From JAAEKA01 sp049299095 (GTDB lineage: Bacteria; Chloroflexota; Anaerolineae; JAAEKA01): 64,000 bases of DNA. Both the position numbers and the translations under genes were made by a program. Location of the stretch: positions 1 to 64,000 of the forward strand of contig JBAQWV010000161.1 in NCBI GenBank assembly GCA_049299095.1. The letters run 5' to 3'. The notes beneath the pieces are model-generated. The model made no database searches and was not told the DNA's origin. It saw nothing but the letters and a program-made list of their open reading frames with translations. Positions 52,275-61,075 of the stretch are shown piece after piece (position 1 is the first letter of the stretch; the number at the start of each line of letters is the position of its first letter).

Positions 52275-53316
52275 ACTAGGTGCCACCAACAAGGATATGT
52301 TGGTCGTTCAAGACCTGAAAAAATACTTCCCTGTGCGTTCCGGCCTCCTCCAACGCGTCAATGCTTGGGTCAAGGCCGTGGACGGGGTGAGCTTCACGAT
52401 CCGCGAAGGCGAAACCCTGGGGCTGGTAGGCGAGTCGGGCTGTGGCAAAACCACCGTCGGGCGCACCATTCTCCGCCTGGTCCCTTCCAACGGCGGCAGC
52501 GTGTTCTTTGACGGCGAAGATGTCTTTAGCATGAGCAAGCGCGCGTTCAAGCCAATGCGCCGTAACATGCAGATCGTCTTCCAGGACCCCTATTCGTCGC
52601 TTGATCCTCGTATGCCGGTTGGCGAGATCATCTCCGAAGGCATGATGATTCACGGCATCGGCACGCCAAAGGAACGCTCGGAAACTGTCAGCGAGTTGCT
52701 GAAGACTGTCGGTATGAATCCATACCACGCACGCCGGTATCCGCATGAATTCTCCGGCGGCCAGCGGCAGCGCATCGGCATCGCCCGCGCGTTGGCCCTG
52801 AAACCGCGCTTCATCGTCTGCGACGAACCGGTGTCCGCACTGGACGTATCCGTGCAGTCTGCCGTGCTGAACCTGCTGCGCTCCTTACAGCATCAATTCG
52901 GTCTGACTTATCTCTTCATCGCACACAATCTGAGCGTGGTAGAGCACATCAGCGACCGCGTAGGCGTCATGTACCTGGGCAAGATGGTTGAGCTAACCAC
53001 GCGCGAGGCCCTCTTCCGCAATCCGTTGCATCCCTACACCCAGGCGCTGCTGTCGGCCATCCCCATGCCCGATCCTGAACACAAACAGGAACGCATCGTA
53101 CTGACGGGAGACGTGCCCTCCCCGCTCAATCCGCCATCCGGCTGCCGCTTCCATCCGCGCTGCCCGCGTATGATGGACATCTGCAAGCAGGAGGACCCTG
53201 TCTTCGAACAGAAGCACCCCGACCACTGGGTCGCCTGCCATCTGTACACCTCCACCGGCGAGCTGACGCCCCAGGCACTGGCAACCAACGGCGCAGTTAC
53301 CACAGCCACACTGTAA
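52264..53316 (+). CDS. Peptide ABC transporter ATPase, DppF type (second set)
   Basis: A 350-residue ATPase. Walker A is GESGCGKT, the Q-loop is VFQDPYSSLDPRM, the signature is FSGGQRQRIGIARAL, Walker B is FIVCDEPVSALD, and the H-loop is IAHNLS (Asn for the usual Asp). The oligopeptide extension ends with PSGCRFHPRCPRMMDIC. GGAGG lies before ATG 52264, inside the end of DppD. Last gene of the operon; a strong terminator follows. Confidence 0.95.
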   Translation: MADKLGATNKDMLVVQDLKKYFPVRSGLLQRVNAWVKAVDGVSFTIREGETLGLVGESGCGKTTVGRTILRLVPSNGGSVFFDGEDVFSMSKRAFKPMRRNMQIVFQDPYSSLDPRMPVGEIISEGMMIHGIGTPKERSETVSELLKTVGMNPYHARRYPHEFSGGQRQRIGIARALALKPRFIVCDEPVSALDVSVQSAVLNLLRSLQHQFGLTYLFIAHNLSVVEHISDRVGVMYLGKMVELTTREALFRNPLHPYTQALLSAIPMPDPEHKQERIVLTGDVPSPLNPPSGCRFHPRCPRMMDICKQEDPVFEQKHPDHWVACHLYTSTGELTPQALATNGAVTTATL

Positions 53317-53334
53317 AATTAGATTGTTCCTTCA

Positions 53335-53371
53335 CCTAAAAAGCCGCACCGTAATGGTGTGGCTTTTTAGG
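53335..53371. terminator. Bidirectional terminator after the dpp operon
   Basis: 16-bp stem CCTAAAAAGCCGCACC/GGTGTGGCTTTTTAGG with a 5-nt loop and internal A and T runs; it also covers the stop of the convergent CDF gene. Confidence 0.9.
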
Positions 53372-54296
53372 TTTGCAAGTCGGTGGTTGGCTCCATGTTC
53401 GACATGCCGCCGACCAGGTGACCATCCCACGAAGCCGCATCTTCGCGCGGCTCAATATGGATCGTGACAAAGGTGTTGGGCAACGCGTTCTCAATGCGCG
53501 TCTCGATCTCCGTTGCCACATCATGCGCTTTCTGCACAGTATCGCTGCCCGGCACCAGCAGATGAAAGTCAATAAAGCGTCGCGCACCGGATTTGCGCGT
53601 GCGCAGCGCGTGATAGGGCGTGTCCGGCCCGACCACCGCGTCAATGGCTTCCTGCACAATCATCACTTCGCGCGCTGGCAGGGCCATGTCCATCAGCCCA
53701 GCAGTGGAGCGGCGCAGCAACTGCACCCCCGTCCACACAATGTTCAACGCCACACCCATTGCCAGCAGCGGGTCGAGCGTCTGCCACCCAGTCAGCGCCA
53801 CCAACGCCACGCCCACCACCACCACGATGGAAGTCCACACATCCGTCATCAGGTGATGGGCATCGGCTTCCAGCGCGATGCTATCCTGCTCCCGCGCCAC
53901 CCGCAGCAACACGCGCGATACACCGAAGTTGATAACAGAAGCAACCAGTGCAATCGCTCCGCCCAGCCCTACATTATCTACCGGCGCAGGGTGCAACAGG
54001 CGCTGCGCCGCGGAAATGATAATGCTGCCCGCAGCAAAGAGAATCAGCGTACCTTCCGCACCGCTGGAGAAGTACTCGGCCTTGTCATGGCCGTAGGCAT
54101 GATTGCTGTCTGGCGGTCGGTCAGCATAGCTGACAGCCGCAAACGCGATCAGCGACGCCGTCAAGTTGACGAGCGATTCCACTGCATCTGACAGCAAGCC
54201 AACAGAATCAGTCAGGTAAAAAGCTGTGAACTTGAGTAACAAGGTGGCGATGCTGGCGGCCACCGAAAGCAGAGCAACACGTCGGGTAATAGACAT
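53367..54296 (-). CDS. Cation diffusion facilitator (CDF) metal transporter
   Basis: A 309-residue proton-coupled metal exporter with six predicted helices and a C-terminal cytoplasmic dimer domain. TM2 reads SDAVESLVNLTA, HAYGHDKAEYFSSG follows, and TM5 has ADAHHLMTDVWTS with the HxxxD metal ligands. In FieF-type members the TM2 site is DSLVD; here it is ESLVN, so one acidic ligand is Glu and the other Asn, and the metal preference is uncertain. The C-terminal domain has FIDFHLLVPGSDTVQKAHDVATEIE with His. ATG 54296 (MSITRRVALLSVAAS) is preferred over a 64-residue extension without homology. Confidence 0.93.
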   Translation of the reverse strand: MSITRRVALLSVAASIATLLLKFTAFYLTDSVGLLSDAVESLVNLTASLIAFAAVSYADRPPDSNHAYGHDKAEYFSSGAEGTLILFAAGSIIISAAQRLLHPAPVDNVGLGGAIALVASVINFGVSRVLLRVAREQDSIALEADAHHLMTDVWTSIVVVVGVALVALTGWQTLDPLLAMGVALNIVWTGVQLLRRSTAGLMDMALPAREVMIVQEAIDAVVGPDTPYHALRTRKSGARRFIDFHLLVPGSDTVQKAHDVATEIETRIENALPNTFVTIHIEPREDAASWDGHLVGGMSNMEPTTDLQT

Positions 54297-54551
54297 AAGA
54301 TAAAAGGGAGTTATACAGTCAGTTTGTGGATCGTCATCGCCTGATTTCCTGGCCAAGACTTCACCGCTTGAGCCGCGAAGCGCCCCGCCGAGGAGCAAAT
54401 GACACAAATCGGCCAGTACTACGCGGCAAAGAACACCAGCCTCAGCCCGCGCCCGGCCCGGCGGGACTTCGTGCGTTTCAGACGACAAATTGGATCAGCC
54501 TGAGCAGTATACAACGATGTGCGCCGTGCAGAAAAATAGCGCACTGAAGGC

Positions 54552-54580
54552 TTGGGCGTCCAGCCTTGCACAAGTATAAT
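54552..54580 (+). promoter_or_regulatory. Promoter of the helicase gene, nearly leaderless
   Basis: TTGGGC (54552-54557), 17 nt, perfect TATAAT (54575-54580); the predicted start site falls at or next to ATG 54587. Confidence 0.6.
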
Positions 54581-54586
54581 GCCCTC

Positions 54587-57175
54587 ATGTCTGTCGCCCA
54601 CGCCCTGGAACTGTTACGCCGCGACCCAGGCTTCATGCGCAACGTCACTGCCTGGGATCAACGCGCGGCCCGCGCCGCTCAAACCACTCCCTTGCCCGCA
54701 GCATTAGACGAGCGGCTGCGCGCGGCCTTGCAGCGCCGCGGCATCGTCAGCCTGTACAGCCACCAACGTGCGGCCTGGCACGCAGCCCAGGCCGGCGAAA
54801 ACTGGGTGGTTGCCACCGCCACCGCCAGCGGCAAAACCCTCTGCTACAACCTGCCCGTGGCCGACACGCTGCTGGCTGACCCCGCGACCCGCGCACTCTA
54901 TCTCTTCCCCACCAAAGCCCTCGCGCACGACCAACTGGCAGAGCTGCAACGCCTCGACGCTGAACTGGCGCAGCCGCCAGCCTTTGCCCTGCGCGCCGCA
55001 GCCTATGACGGTGACACCCCCGCCCGCGACCGCACGCGTGTCCGCCGCGAGGCGCGCGTGCTGCTCACCAACCCCGATATGCTGCACACCGGCCTGCTGC
55101 CCCATCATCCGCAGTGGGCTGAGTTCTTCAGCGGCTTGCGCTATGTCGTGTTAGACGAATTGCACACCTACCGCGGCGTGTTCGGCAGTCATGTTGCCAA
55201 CGTCCTCCGCCGCTTGCAGCGCATTTGCCGTTTCTACGGCGCGGCCCCCCGCTTCTTCTGCACCTCCGCCACCCTCGCCAACCCGCGCGAGCTGGCCGAA
55301 CGTCTGCTGGAAGCGCCGGTCACCTTGATTGACAACGACGGTTCACCGCAGGGCGAACGCCATTTCATCTTCTACAATCCGCCCATTGTGGATCGCGAGC
55401 TGGGGCTGCGCCGCTCCAGTCTGCTCGAAACCGAAGAAATCACCGCGACCCTGCTTGACCAGCAGGTACAGACCGTGGTGTTTGCCCGCACGCGCGGCGC
55501 GGTCGAGGTGCTGCTCACCTATCTGCGCGAGCGTGTGGCGCGCACAACTGGCGCAGCCGCGGCTGCCAGCATCGCCGGATATCGCGGCGGCTATTTACCG
55601 CTGGAACGTCGCAGCATCGAAGGCGGCCTGCGCAGCGGCGCATTGCGGGCTGTGATCAGCACCAACGCACTAGAACTGGGGATTGACATCGGCGGGCTGG
55701 ACGCGGCGGTGCTGGTTGGTTTCCCCGGCGCCATCGCCAGTGCGCGGCAGCAAGCGGGCCGTGCCGGACGTCAGGCGGGCGTGGCCGCGGCGATTTTGGT
55801 TGCCTCCGGCGGCGCACTCGATCAATATATCGTCACCCATCCTGAATACGTGCTGCAACGCAACCCCGAATACGGCCTTGTCAACCCCGACAATCTCGCG
55901 CTACTTTCCAGCCATCTGGCCTGTGCCGCGTTTGAACTACCCTTCCGCGCAGGGGAGCGTTTTGGACAACTCGCTTACACCGAAGAGCTGCTGGCAGTGC
56001 TGGCCGAAGCGGGCGAAGTGCAGCAGCACGGTGGCGACTGGTTCTGGCTGGGCGAGGGCTATCCCGCCCAAGCTATCAGCCTGCGCACCGCTTCCCCCGA
56101 CAACGTTATTATCCACAGCCAGGACCCAGCCAGCCCCGCGGGCATGGTAATCGGCCAGATCGAGCGCGCGGCCGCGCAGGCTATGCTTCACGCGGGCGCG
56201 GTCTATCTGCATCAGGGCCAGTCGTACCTGGTCGAACACCTCGATTGGGAGGCCGGGCAGGCGTGGGTACGTCCCGCGTCACTCGATTATTACACCATCG
56301 CCAGCGGCAGCCAGCAGGTGGATGTGCTGGCCGAGCAGGAACAGCGCCGTGCAGGCGGAGTCACGCTGGCCTATGGCCCGGTGCAAGTGCGCAGCCAGGT
56401 CAGCGGCTTTCGCCAGATCAAGCTACACACGCACGAGACCCTCGGCTTCGGCGAAATCATCCCCCCGCTGCCGGAGCAGGTGCTGGAAACCGACGCCTTT
56501 TGGCTGGGGCTGGACGAAGAGCTGCTGGGGCCGCTGCGCGCGGCGGGACAGTGGCGCAGTGACCCCAACGATTACGGCCCCAATTGGCAACAGCAACGCG
56601 ATGCCGCGCGCGCGCGCGATGGTTATCGTTGCACCGTCTGCGGTGTGCCAGAACAGCCGGGCCGTCAGCACGATGTGCATCACAAGCAGCCCTTCCGCTC
56701 TTTTGGCTATGTGCGCGGCCAGAACGACGCCTACCGGCAGGCCAATCAGGTGGACAACCTGGCAACGCTCTGCCGCCATTGTCATCAGCGCGTTGAGCAG
56801 GGACAGCGCTTGCGCACCGGACTGGGCGGGCTGGCCTATGCGCTCAGCAGCCTGGCCCCGCTGCGCCTGATGTGCGACCCCGGCGACATCGGCATCGTGG
56901 CTGAAGCCCGCTCCGCCCGCACCAGCCAGCCCGTGATTACGATCTACGAGCAAGTGCCCGCGGGTATTGGTTTTAGCCGTCATTTATACGAGCAGGGGAC
57001 GGAACTATTGGCCGCGGTCATTGAACAGGCCACGCACTGTCCATGTACCGCGGGCTGCCCGGCCTGCATCGGACCGGTTGCCACGGAACAGCAAGACGAC
57101 CTGAATGCCAAGCAGTTGACGCTGGCTCTCGCCGCGGCTTGCCACAGTGCTTTAATCGCCGCGTTGCCGGTTTGA
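54587..57175 (+). CDS. MrfA/YprA-type superfamily 2 helicase with an inserted HNH nuclease domain
   Basis: A 862-residue DEAD/DEAH helicase of the MrfA (YprA)/Hrq1 group, linked in Bacillus to repair of mitomycin C damage. Walker A is ATATASGKT (77-84), motif II is LDELHTYRG (Asp190), and TSATLANP follows. The second RecA domain has STNALELGIDIGGLD and QQAGRAGR, and the C-terminal Cys motif CPCTAGCPACIG lies at about 818-829. Between about 670 and 745 there is an HNH module: YRCTVCGVPEQPG, HDVHHKQPF, then NLATLCRHCHQRVE. Ordinary MrfA is about 750 residues and has no such module. So this is a helicase-nuclease fusion. No MrfB exonuclease is nearby. Confidence 0.9.
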   Translation: MSVAHALELLRRDPGFMRNVTAWDQRAARAAQTTPLPAALDERLRAALQRRGIVSLYSHQRAAWHAAQAGENWVVATATASGKTLCYNLPVADTLLADPATRALYLFPTKALAHDQLAELQRLDAELAQPPAFALRAAAYDGDTPARDRTRVRREARVLLTNPDMLHTGLLPHHPQWAEFFSGLRYVVLDELHTYRGVFGSHVANVLRRLQRICRFYGAAPRFFCTSATLANPRELAERLLEAPVTLIDNDGSPQGERHFIFYNPPIVDRELGLRRSSLLETEEITATLLDQQVQTVVFARTRGAVEVLLTYLRERVARTTGAAAAASIAGYRGGYLPLERRSIEGGLRSGALRAVISTNALELGIDIGGLDAAVLVGFPGAIASARQQAGRAGRQAGVAAAILVASGGALDQYIVTHPEYVLQRNPEYGLVNPDNLALLSSHLACAAFELPFRAGERFGQLAYTEELLAVLAEAGEVQQHGGDWFWLGEGYPAQAISLRTASPDNVIIHSQDPASPAGMVIGQIERAAAQAMLHAGAVYLHQGQSYLVEHLDWEAGQAWVRPASLDYYTIASGSQQVDVLAEQEQRRAGGVTLAYGPVQVRSQVSGFRQIKLHTHETLGFGEIIPPLPEQVLETDAFWLGLDEELLGPLRAAGQWRSDPNDYGPNWQQQRDAARARDGYRCTVCGVPEQPGRQHDVHHKQPFRSFGYVRGQNDAYRQANQVDNLATLCRHCHQRVEQGQRLRTGLGGLAYALSSLAPLRLMCDPGDIGIVAEARSARTSQPVITIYEQVPAGIGFSRHLYEQGTELLAAVIEQATHCPCTAGCPACIGPVATEQQDDLNAKQLTLALAAACHSALIAALPV

Positions 57176-57193
57176 GCGGATGGCGCAGACTGC

Positions 57194-57222
57194 TTGCAGA
57201 ATCGCCGTAGCAACCCTATAAT
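57194..57222 (+). promoter_or_regulatory. Promoter of the alpha-oxoamine synthase gene
   Basis: TTGCAG (57194-57199), 17 nt, perfect TATAAT (57217-57222). Confidence 0.75.
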
Positions 57223-57281
57223 GCCCGCAGCCCGCGCCATTACTGGCCGAAGCTGCCCGGATTTTGTTCCCGGAGGTTCAC

Positions 57282-58463
57282 ATGACAGATATTTTCCAAA
57301 AAGCATTTCAGTTCTCCACCGTCAAAGAAGCCATTGCCAGCGGTTATTATCCCTATTTTATCGCGTTGGACGGCAACGAGGGCACCGAGGCCGTGTACCA
57401 CGGTCGCCGTCTGCTTATGTTCGGATCGAACAATTATTTGGGCCTGACAACCCATCCCAAAGTACGCGAAGCTGCCATCCGCGCCATTGAACAGTACGGC
57501 ACAAGCTGCACTGGCTCGCGCTTCCTGAATGGCACGCTGCAAATGCACGAGCAGTTGGAGCATGAGTTGGCCGAGTGGGTGGGCAAGCCTGCCGCGCTGG
57601 TGTTTAGCACCGGCTATCAGACCAACCTCGGCACGATCAGCGCGTTGGTCGGGCGGCGTGAAGTCGCCGTGCTGGACAAGGACGACCACGCCTCGATTGT
57701 AGACGGCGTGCAGCTCTCCTTTGGCGACATGAAGCGTTTTCGTCACAACGACATGCAGGATTTGGCGCGCGTGCTGGCTGCGCTGCCGGAAGACACCCCG
57801 CGCATGGTGGTGGTGGATGGCCTGTTCAGCATGGAGGGCGACATCGCCCCCTTGCCAGAGATGATCCCCATCGTGAAGCAGTACGGCGCGCGGCTGATGG
57901 TGGACGATGCGCACGCGATGGGTGTGCTGGGGGGTGGCCGCGGCACGGCTGCGCACTTTGGCGTAACCGACGATGTAGACCTGATCATGTCCACTTTCAG
58001 CAAGTCCTTTGCCAGCCTGGGCGGCTTTATCGCGGGCGATGCTGATGTGATCAGCTTCATCAAGCATGTGGGCCGTTCCATGATCTTCAGCGCCAGCATC
58101 CCGCCGAGCAACACCGCGGCCGCGCTGGCCGCGCTGGATGTGATGCGCAGCGAGCCGGAGCGCGTGCAGCGGGTCAATGATAACGCCGCATACATGCGCA
58201 AGGAACTGCATCGCCTTGGCTTCGACACCGGCAGCAGTTGCACGCCCGTGGTACCGATCATCATCGGTGAAGATCAGATTTGTTTCGCGGTGTGGCGGCA
58301 GCTTTTCGATGCGGGCCTGTTTGTCAATCCCGTTATCAGCCCAGCCGTGCCGCCTGGCCGCGCGCTACTGCGCACCAGCTACATGGCCACGCACACCGTG
58401 GATCAAATGGATCAGGCATTGGCGATTTATGAGCAGGTGGGCAAGGCGTTCGGCCTGATTTGA
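57282..58463 (+). CDS. Alpha-oxoamine synthase, serine palmitoyltransferase-like
   Basis: A 393-residue PLP enzyme of the family that joins acyl-CoA and an amino acid (BioF, KBL, HemA, SPT). It has LMFGSNNYLGLTTHPKV (about 46-62), GTSCTGSRFLNGTLQMHEQLE, VDGLFSMEGDIAPLPE, VDDAHAMGVLGGGRGTAAHFG, and the PLP lysine in STFSKSFASLGGF (about 243-247). Several stretches (GSRFLNGT, FSMEGDIAPLPE, GGRGTAAHFG) match bacterial serine palmitoyltransferase better than BioF. So sphingolipid synthesis is possible; a biotin role cannot be excluded. CGGAGG precedes ATG 57282. Monocistronic. Confidence 0.85.
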   Translation: MTDIFQKAFQFSTVKEAIASGYYPYFIALDGNEGTEAVYHGRRLLMFGSNNYLGLTTHPKVREAAIRAIEQYGTSCTGSRFLNGTLQMHEQLEHELAEWVGKPAALVFSTGYQTNLGTISALVGRREVAVLDKDDHASIVDGVQLSFGDMKRFRHNDMQDLARVLAALPEDTPRMVVVDGLFSMEGDIAPLPEMIPIVKQYGARLMVDDAHAMGVLGGGRGTAAHFGVTDDVDLIMSTFSKSFASLGGFIAGDADVISFIKHVGRSMIFSASIPPSNTAAALAALDVMRSEPERVQRVNDNAAYMRKELHRLGFDTGSSCTPVVPIIIGEDQICFAVWRQLFDAGLFVNPVISPAVPPGRALLRTSYMATHTVDQMDQALAIYEQVGKAFGLI

Positions 58464-58510
58464 ACCGCTGAACCCTGCGCCAATTTTTAAAATCGTTGTA
58501 CAAGCAGACA

Positions 58511-58548
58511 ACAAAAAGCCGAGCTTCATACAAAGCTCGGCTTTTTGT
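58511..58548 (+). terminator. Terminator after the alpha-oxoamine synthase gene
   Basis: 16-bp stem ACAAAAAGCCGAGCTT/AAGCTCGGCTTTTTGT with a 6-nt loop and a T5 tract; strong and bidirectional in form. Confidence 0.93.
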
Positions 58549-58672
58549 CCTTAAAAAGGGTGTGCGCTCCGGTCAGCCCGTCCGGAACGCACACAGGGGA
58601 GAGGAGGGGGAAGGAAATACAACGCAAGACACTCACATAACGCTGGGTTTCCGCAAAAGGTTCCCGAAAGCG

Positions 58673-58700
58673 TTGACTTTTTTTGCGCTTTGACTAAGAT
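58673..58700 (+). promoter_or_regulatory. Promoter of the second two-component operon, leaderless
   Basis: TTGACT (58673-58678), 16 nt, TAAGAT (58695-58700). The expected transcription start coincides with ATG 58707, so translation is probably leaderless. Confidence 0.55.
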
Positions 58701-58706
58701 GACGGT

Positions 58707-60299
58707 ATGCACTCACTGCAACTACGACAACGGGACTATCTGCTGCGCATCAGCCGCGCCATGACCGCCCGCCTCGACCTGCCTTCGCTGCTGCGCCTGA
58801 TTTTGAACAGCGCCGTGGAGATGGTCGGCGGCGAAGTCGGCTTTTTGGTGCTGCGCCAGCCCGATGGCCGTATTATTCCCAAGGCCATCTATGGCCTGCT
58901 GCCCGACACGGCTAATCAGGTGGTGGCAATGCTGCGCGAGAGCCGCGATCTAACTCTGGCCGCGGACGGAACCTGGCGCTTGCCGGAGCTGACTCTGCCT
59001 CTGCTCTCCGCCGCGTCCGGCATCCCGTTGCGGCAGGTGGTGCAAATGCCGCTGCGCAGCGAAGAGGAGATGGTCGGCGCGATCTATGTGTTTCGCAGTG
59101 GCAGCGCGGCCTTCGGCGTTAACGAGCGGCAGGTGTTGCAAAGCTTTGCCGACCAGGCCGCGATTGCCGTGCGCAACGCGCGCCTGTACGAGCAGGCCAA
59201 CGCCGAAACGCGCCGCCTGAACGCCATCATCGAAAACAGCGCCAACGGGGTGATGATCCTCTCGCCCGACCGCCGCGTGTTGGTGATGAACCGCGCCCTG
59301 GCCTTGCTGACTGGCTGGACGGCAGAAACCGCACGCGGCGAGCCGTGTTGGAAAGTGTTTGCATTGGAAAACAGCGCAGGCCCCAATCCGTGCGCCACCG
59401 AAAACATCCCGTTGATCCAGCGTGAACTGGACCCCGCCGCGCCGCCGCCCCCTTCGCTCTATGTGGAGGGTGATTTACAACAACCGGGCGGTACGCGCGT
59501 CACCGTAGGCGCCACCTATACACCGCTCTACGACGGCGAAGGCCGCCTGTTGAACATCATTGTCAATGTGGTAGACATCACCCGCTTCCGCGAGGCCGAG
59601 CAGATGAAGTCTACCTTTGTCAGCGTGATTTCGCACGAATTAAAAACCCCAGTCGCGCTGATCAAAGGCTATGCGGGCACGTTGGGCCGCCCCGACGCCT
59701 CATGGGATCATGCCACACTGGCCGACGGGCTGGCTGTGATCGAAGAAGAGGCAGACCGGCTCAATGCGCTGATTGACAACCTGCTGGATGCCAGCCGCAT
59801 TCAGGCTGGCGGCTTCCGTATGGATTTCAGCGAGGTAGACTTACAGCGACTGGCGCGCAAGGTGGTGGATGGCTTTCGCACGCAAACCAGCAGCCACACG
59901 TTCGAATTCGATTTTCCCGCAACACTGCCGCTGGTGATAGCCGATGAAGCCCGCATTCGTCAGGTGTTGGACAATCTGGTGAGCAACGCGGTCAAATATT
60001 CCCCTGATGGCGGCTTGATCCGGCTGGGCGCGTGGCAGGACGCGCACGGAGTTACCGTCTATGTGGCCGACGAGGGGATTGGTATCCCCTACGCGGATCA
60101 GGAACGCCTTTTCCAAAGCTTTTACCGCGTCGATTCGGGTATGCGCCGTCAAACCAAGGGCACCGGTCTGGGGCTATACCTCAGCCGGGCCATCCTCGAA
60201 GCCCACGACGGGCGTATCTGGATGCACAGCGAGCCGGGCAAGGGGTCAACGTTCTTTTTCTCCTTACCTCACCTGGGAACAGACGATAACGAGCTATGA
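58707..60299 (+). CDS. GAF-PAS sensor histidine kinase
   Basis: A 530-residue soluble kinase with no membrane segment. GAF domain (about 15-165; LLRLILNSAVEMVGGEVGFLVLR), PAS domain (about 172-290; LNAIIENSANGVMILSPDRRVLVMNRALA), HisKA with phospho-acceptor His310 in SVISHELKTPVALIKGYAG, and HATPase (LDNLVSNAVKYSPDGG; VADEGIGIP; KGTGLGLYLSRAILEAHDG). It senses an intracellular signal, possibly redox or a small ligand. It overlaps the regulator gene by 4 nt. Confidence 0.95.
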   Translation: MHSLQLRQRDYLLRISRAMTARLDLPSLLRLILNSAVEMVGGEVGFLVLRQPDGRIIPKAIYGLLPDTANQVVAMLRESRDLTLAADGTWRLPELTLPLLSAASGIPLRQVVQMPLRSEEEMVGAIYVFRSGSAAFGVNERQVLQSFADQAAIAVRNARLYEQANAETRRLNAIIENSANGVMILSPDRRVLVMNRALALLTGWTAETARGEPCWKVFALENSAGPNPCATENIPLIQRELDPAAPPPPSLYVEGDLQQPGGTRVTVGATYTPLYDGEGRLLNIIVNVVDITRFREAEQMKSTFVSVISHELKTPVALIKGYAGTLGRPDASWDHATLADGLAVIEEEADRLNALIDNLLDASRIQAGGFRMDFSEVDLQRLARKVVDGFRTQTSSHTFEFDFPATLPLVIADEARIRQVLDNLVSNAVKYSPDGGLIRLGAWQDAHGVTVYVADEGIGIPYADQERLFQSFYRVDSGMRRQTKGTGLGLYLSRAILEAHDGRIWMHSEPGKGSTFFFSLPHLGTDDNEL

Positions 60300-61030
60300 G
60301 CCAACATATTTTGATCGTTGACGACGAGTCGCGCATGCGTCGTTTTGTGCGCATGAACCTCGAATTGGAAGGCTTTAGAGTTAGCGAAGCCAGCGACGGG
60401 CTGGATGCGGTGCGCAAGGTGCGCGAGGAAATGCCCGATCTGGTGGTGCTGGATGTAGAAATGCCGCAACTGGATGGCTTCGAGACTCTGCGTGAGCTGC
60501 GCCGCGCCTCTCCAGTGCCCGTGATCATGCTGACTGTGCGCGGTGACGAGGAAGACCGCATCAAGGGGCTGGACCTGGGCGCCGACGACTACGTGACCAA
60601 GCCTTTCAGCGCGCGCGAGCTGGTTAGCCGTATCAACGCCGTGCTGCGGCGGGTAGAGTTAAGTTCGCCGCCCAGCGAGCGCAGCAGCCGTATCGAGGTG
60701 GATGACCGGCTGTCGGTGGATTTTGATCGCCGCGAGGTGCTGGTGGAGGGGGAATTGGTGCGTCTGCGTCCCACCGAATACCGGCTGCTGTACCATTTTA
60801 TGCAAAACCCCGGCCGCGTACTGACACACGAGCAACTATTGTCTAAAGTGTGGGGGCCGGAATACGTAGACGATAACCAACTGCTGCGCCTGTACGTCAC
60901 CTATCTGCGCCAGAAGATCGAGCCAGACCCCTCCAACCCGCGTTATATCTTCAATGAGCGCGGTGTGGGCTATCGTTTTGTGGATTTTGGACGAAGCCGC
61001 GTCCTTGCTTCGCCTAGCACCGTGTGGTAG
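60296..61030 (+). CDS. OmpR/PhoB-family response regulator
   Basis: A 244-residue regulator, partner of the kinase before it. The receiver starts ILIVDDESRMRRFVRM; phospho-acceptor Asp53 is in VVLDVEMPQLDGF, and the conserved Thr/Lys are in VIMLTVRG and VTKPFSAREL. The winged-helix domain (about 140-235) reads RLRPTEYRLLYHFMQNPGRVLTHEQLL and ends LRLYVTYLRQKIEPDPSNPRYIFNERGVGYRF. Targets unknown. Confidence 0.96.
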   Translation: MSQHILIVDDESRMRRFVRMNLELEGFRVSEASDGLDAVRKVREEMPDLVVLDVEMPQLDGFETLRELRRASPVPVIMLTVRGDEEDRIKGLDLGADDYVTKPFSARELVSRINAVLRRVELSSPPSERSSRIEVDDRLSVDFDRREVLVEGELVRLRPTEYRLLYHFMQNPGRVLTHEQLLSKVWGPEYVDDNQLLRLYVTYLRQKIEPDPSNPRYIFNERGVGYRFVDFGRSRVLASPSTVW

Positions 61031-61075
61031 AATGGAGACACTTGGTCGGGCTGTGTCCCGACCGGTGTTTTGTCC

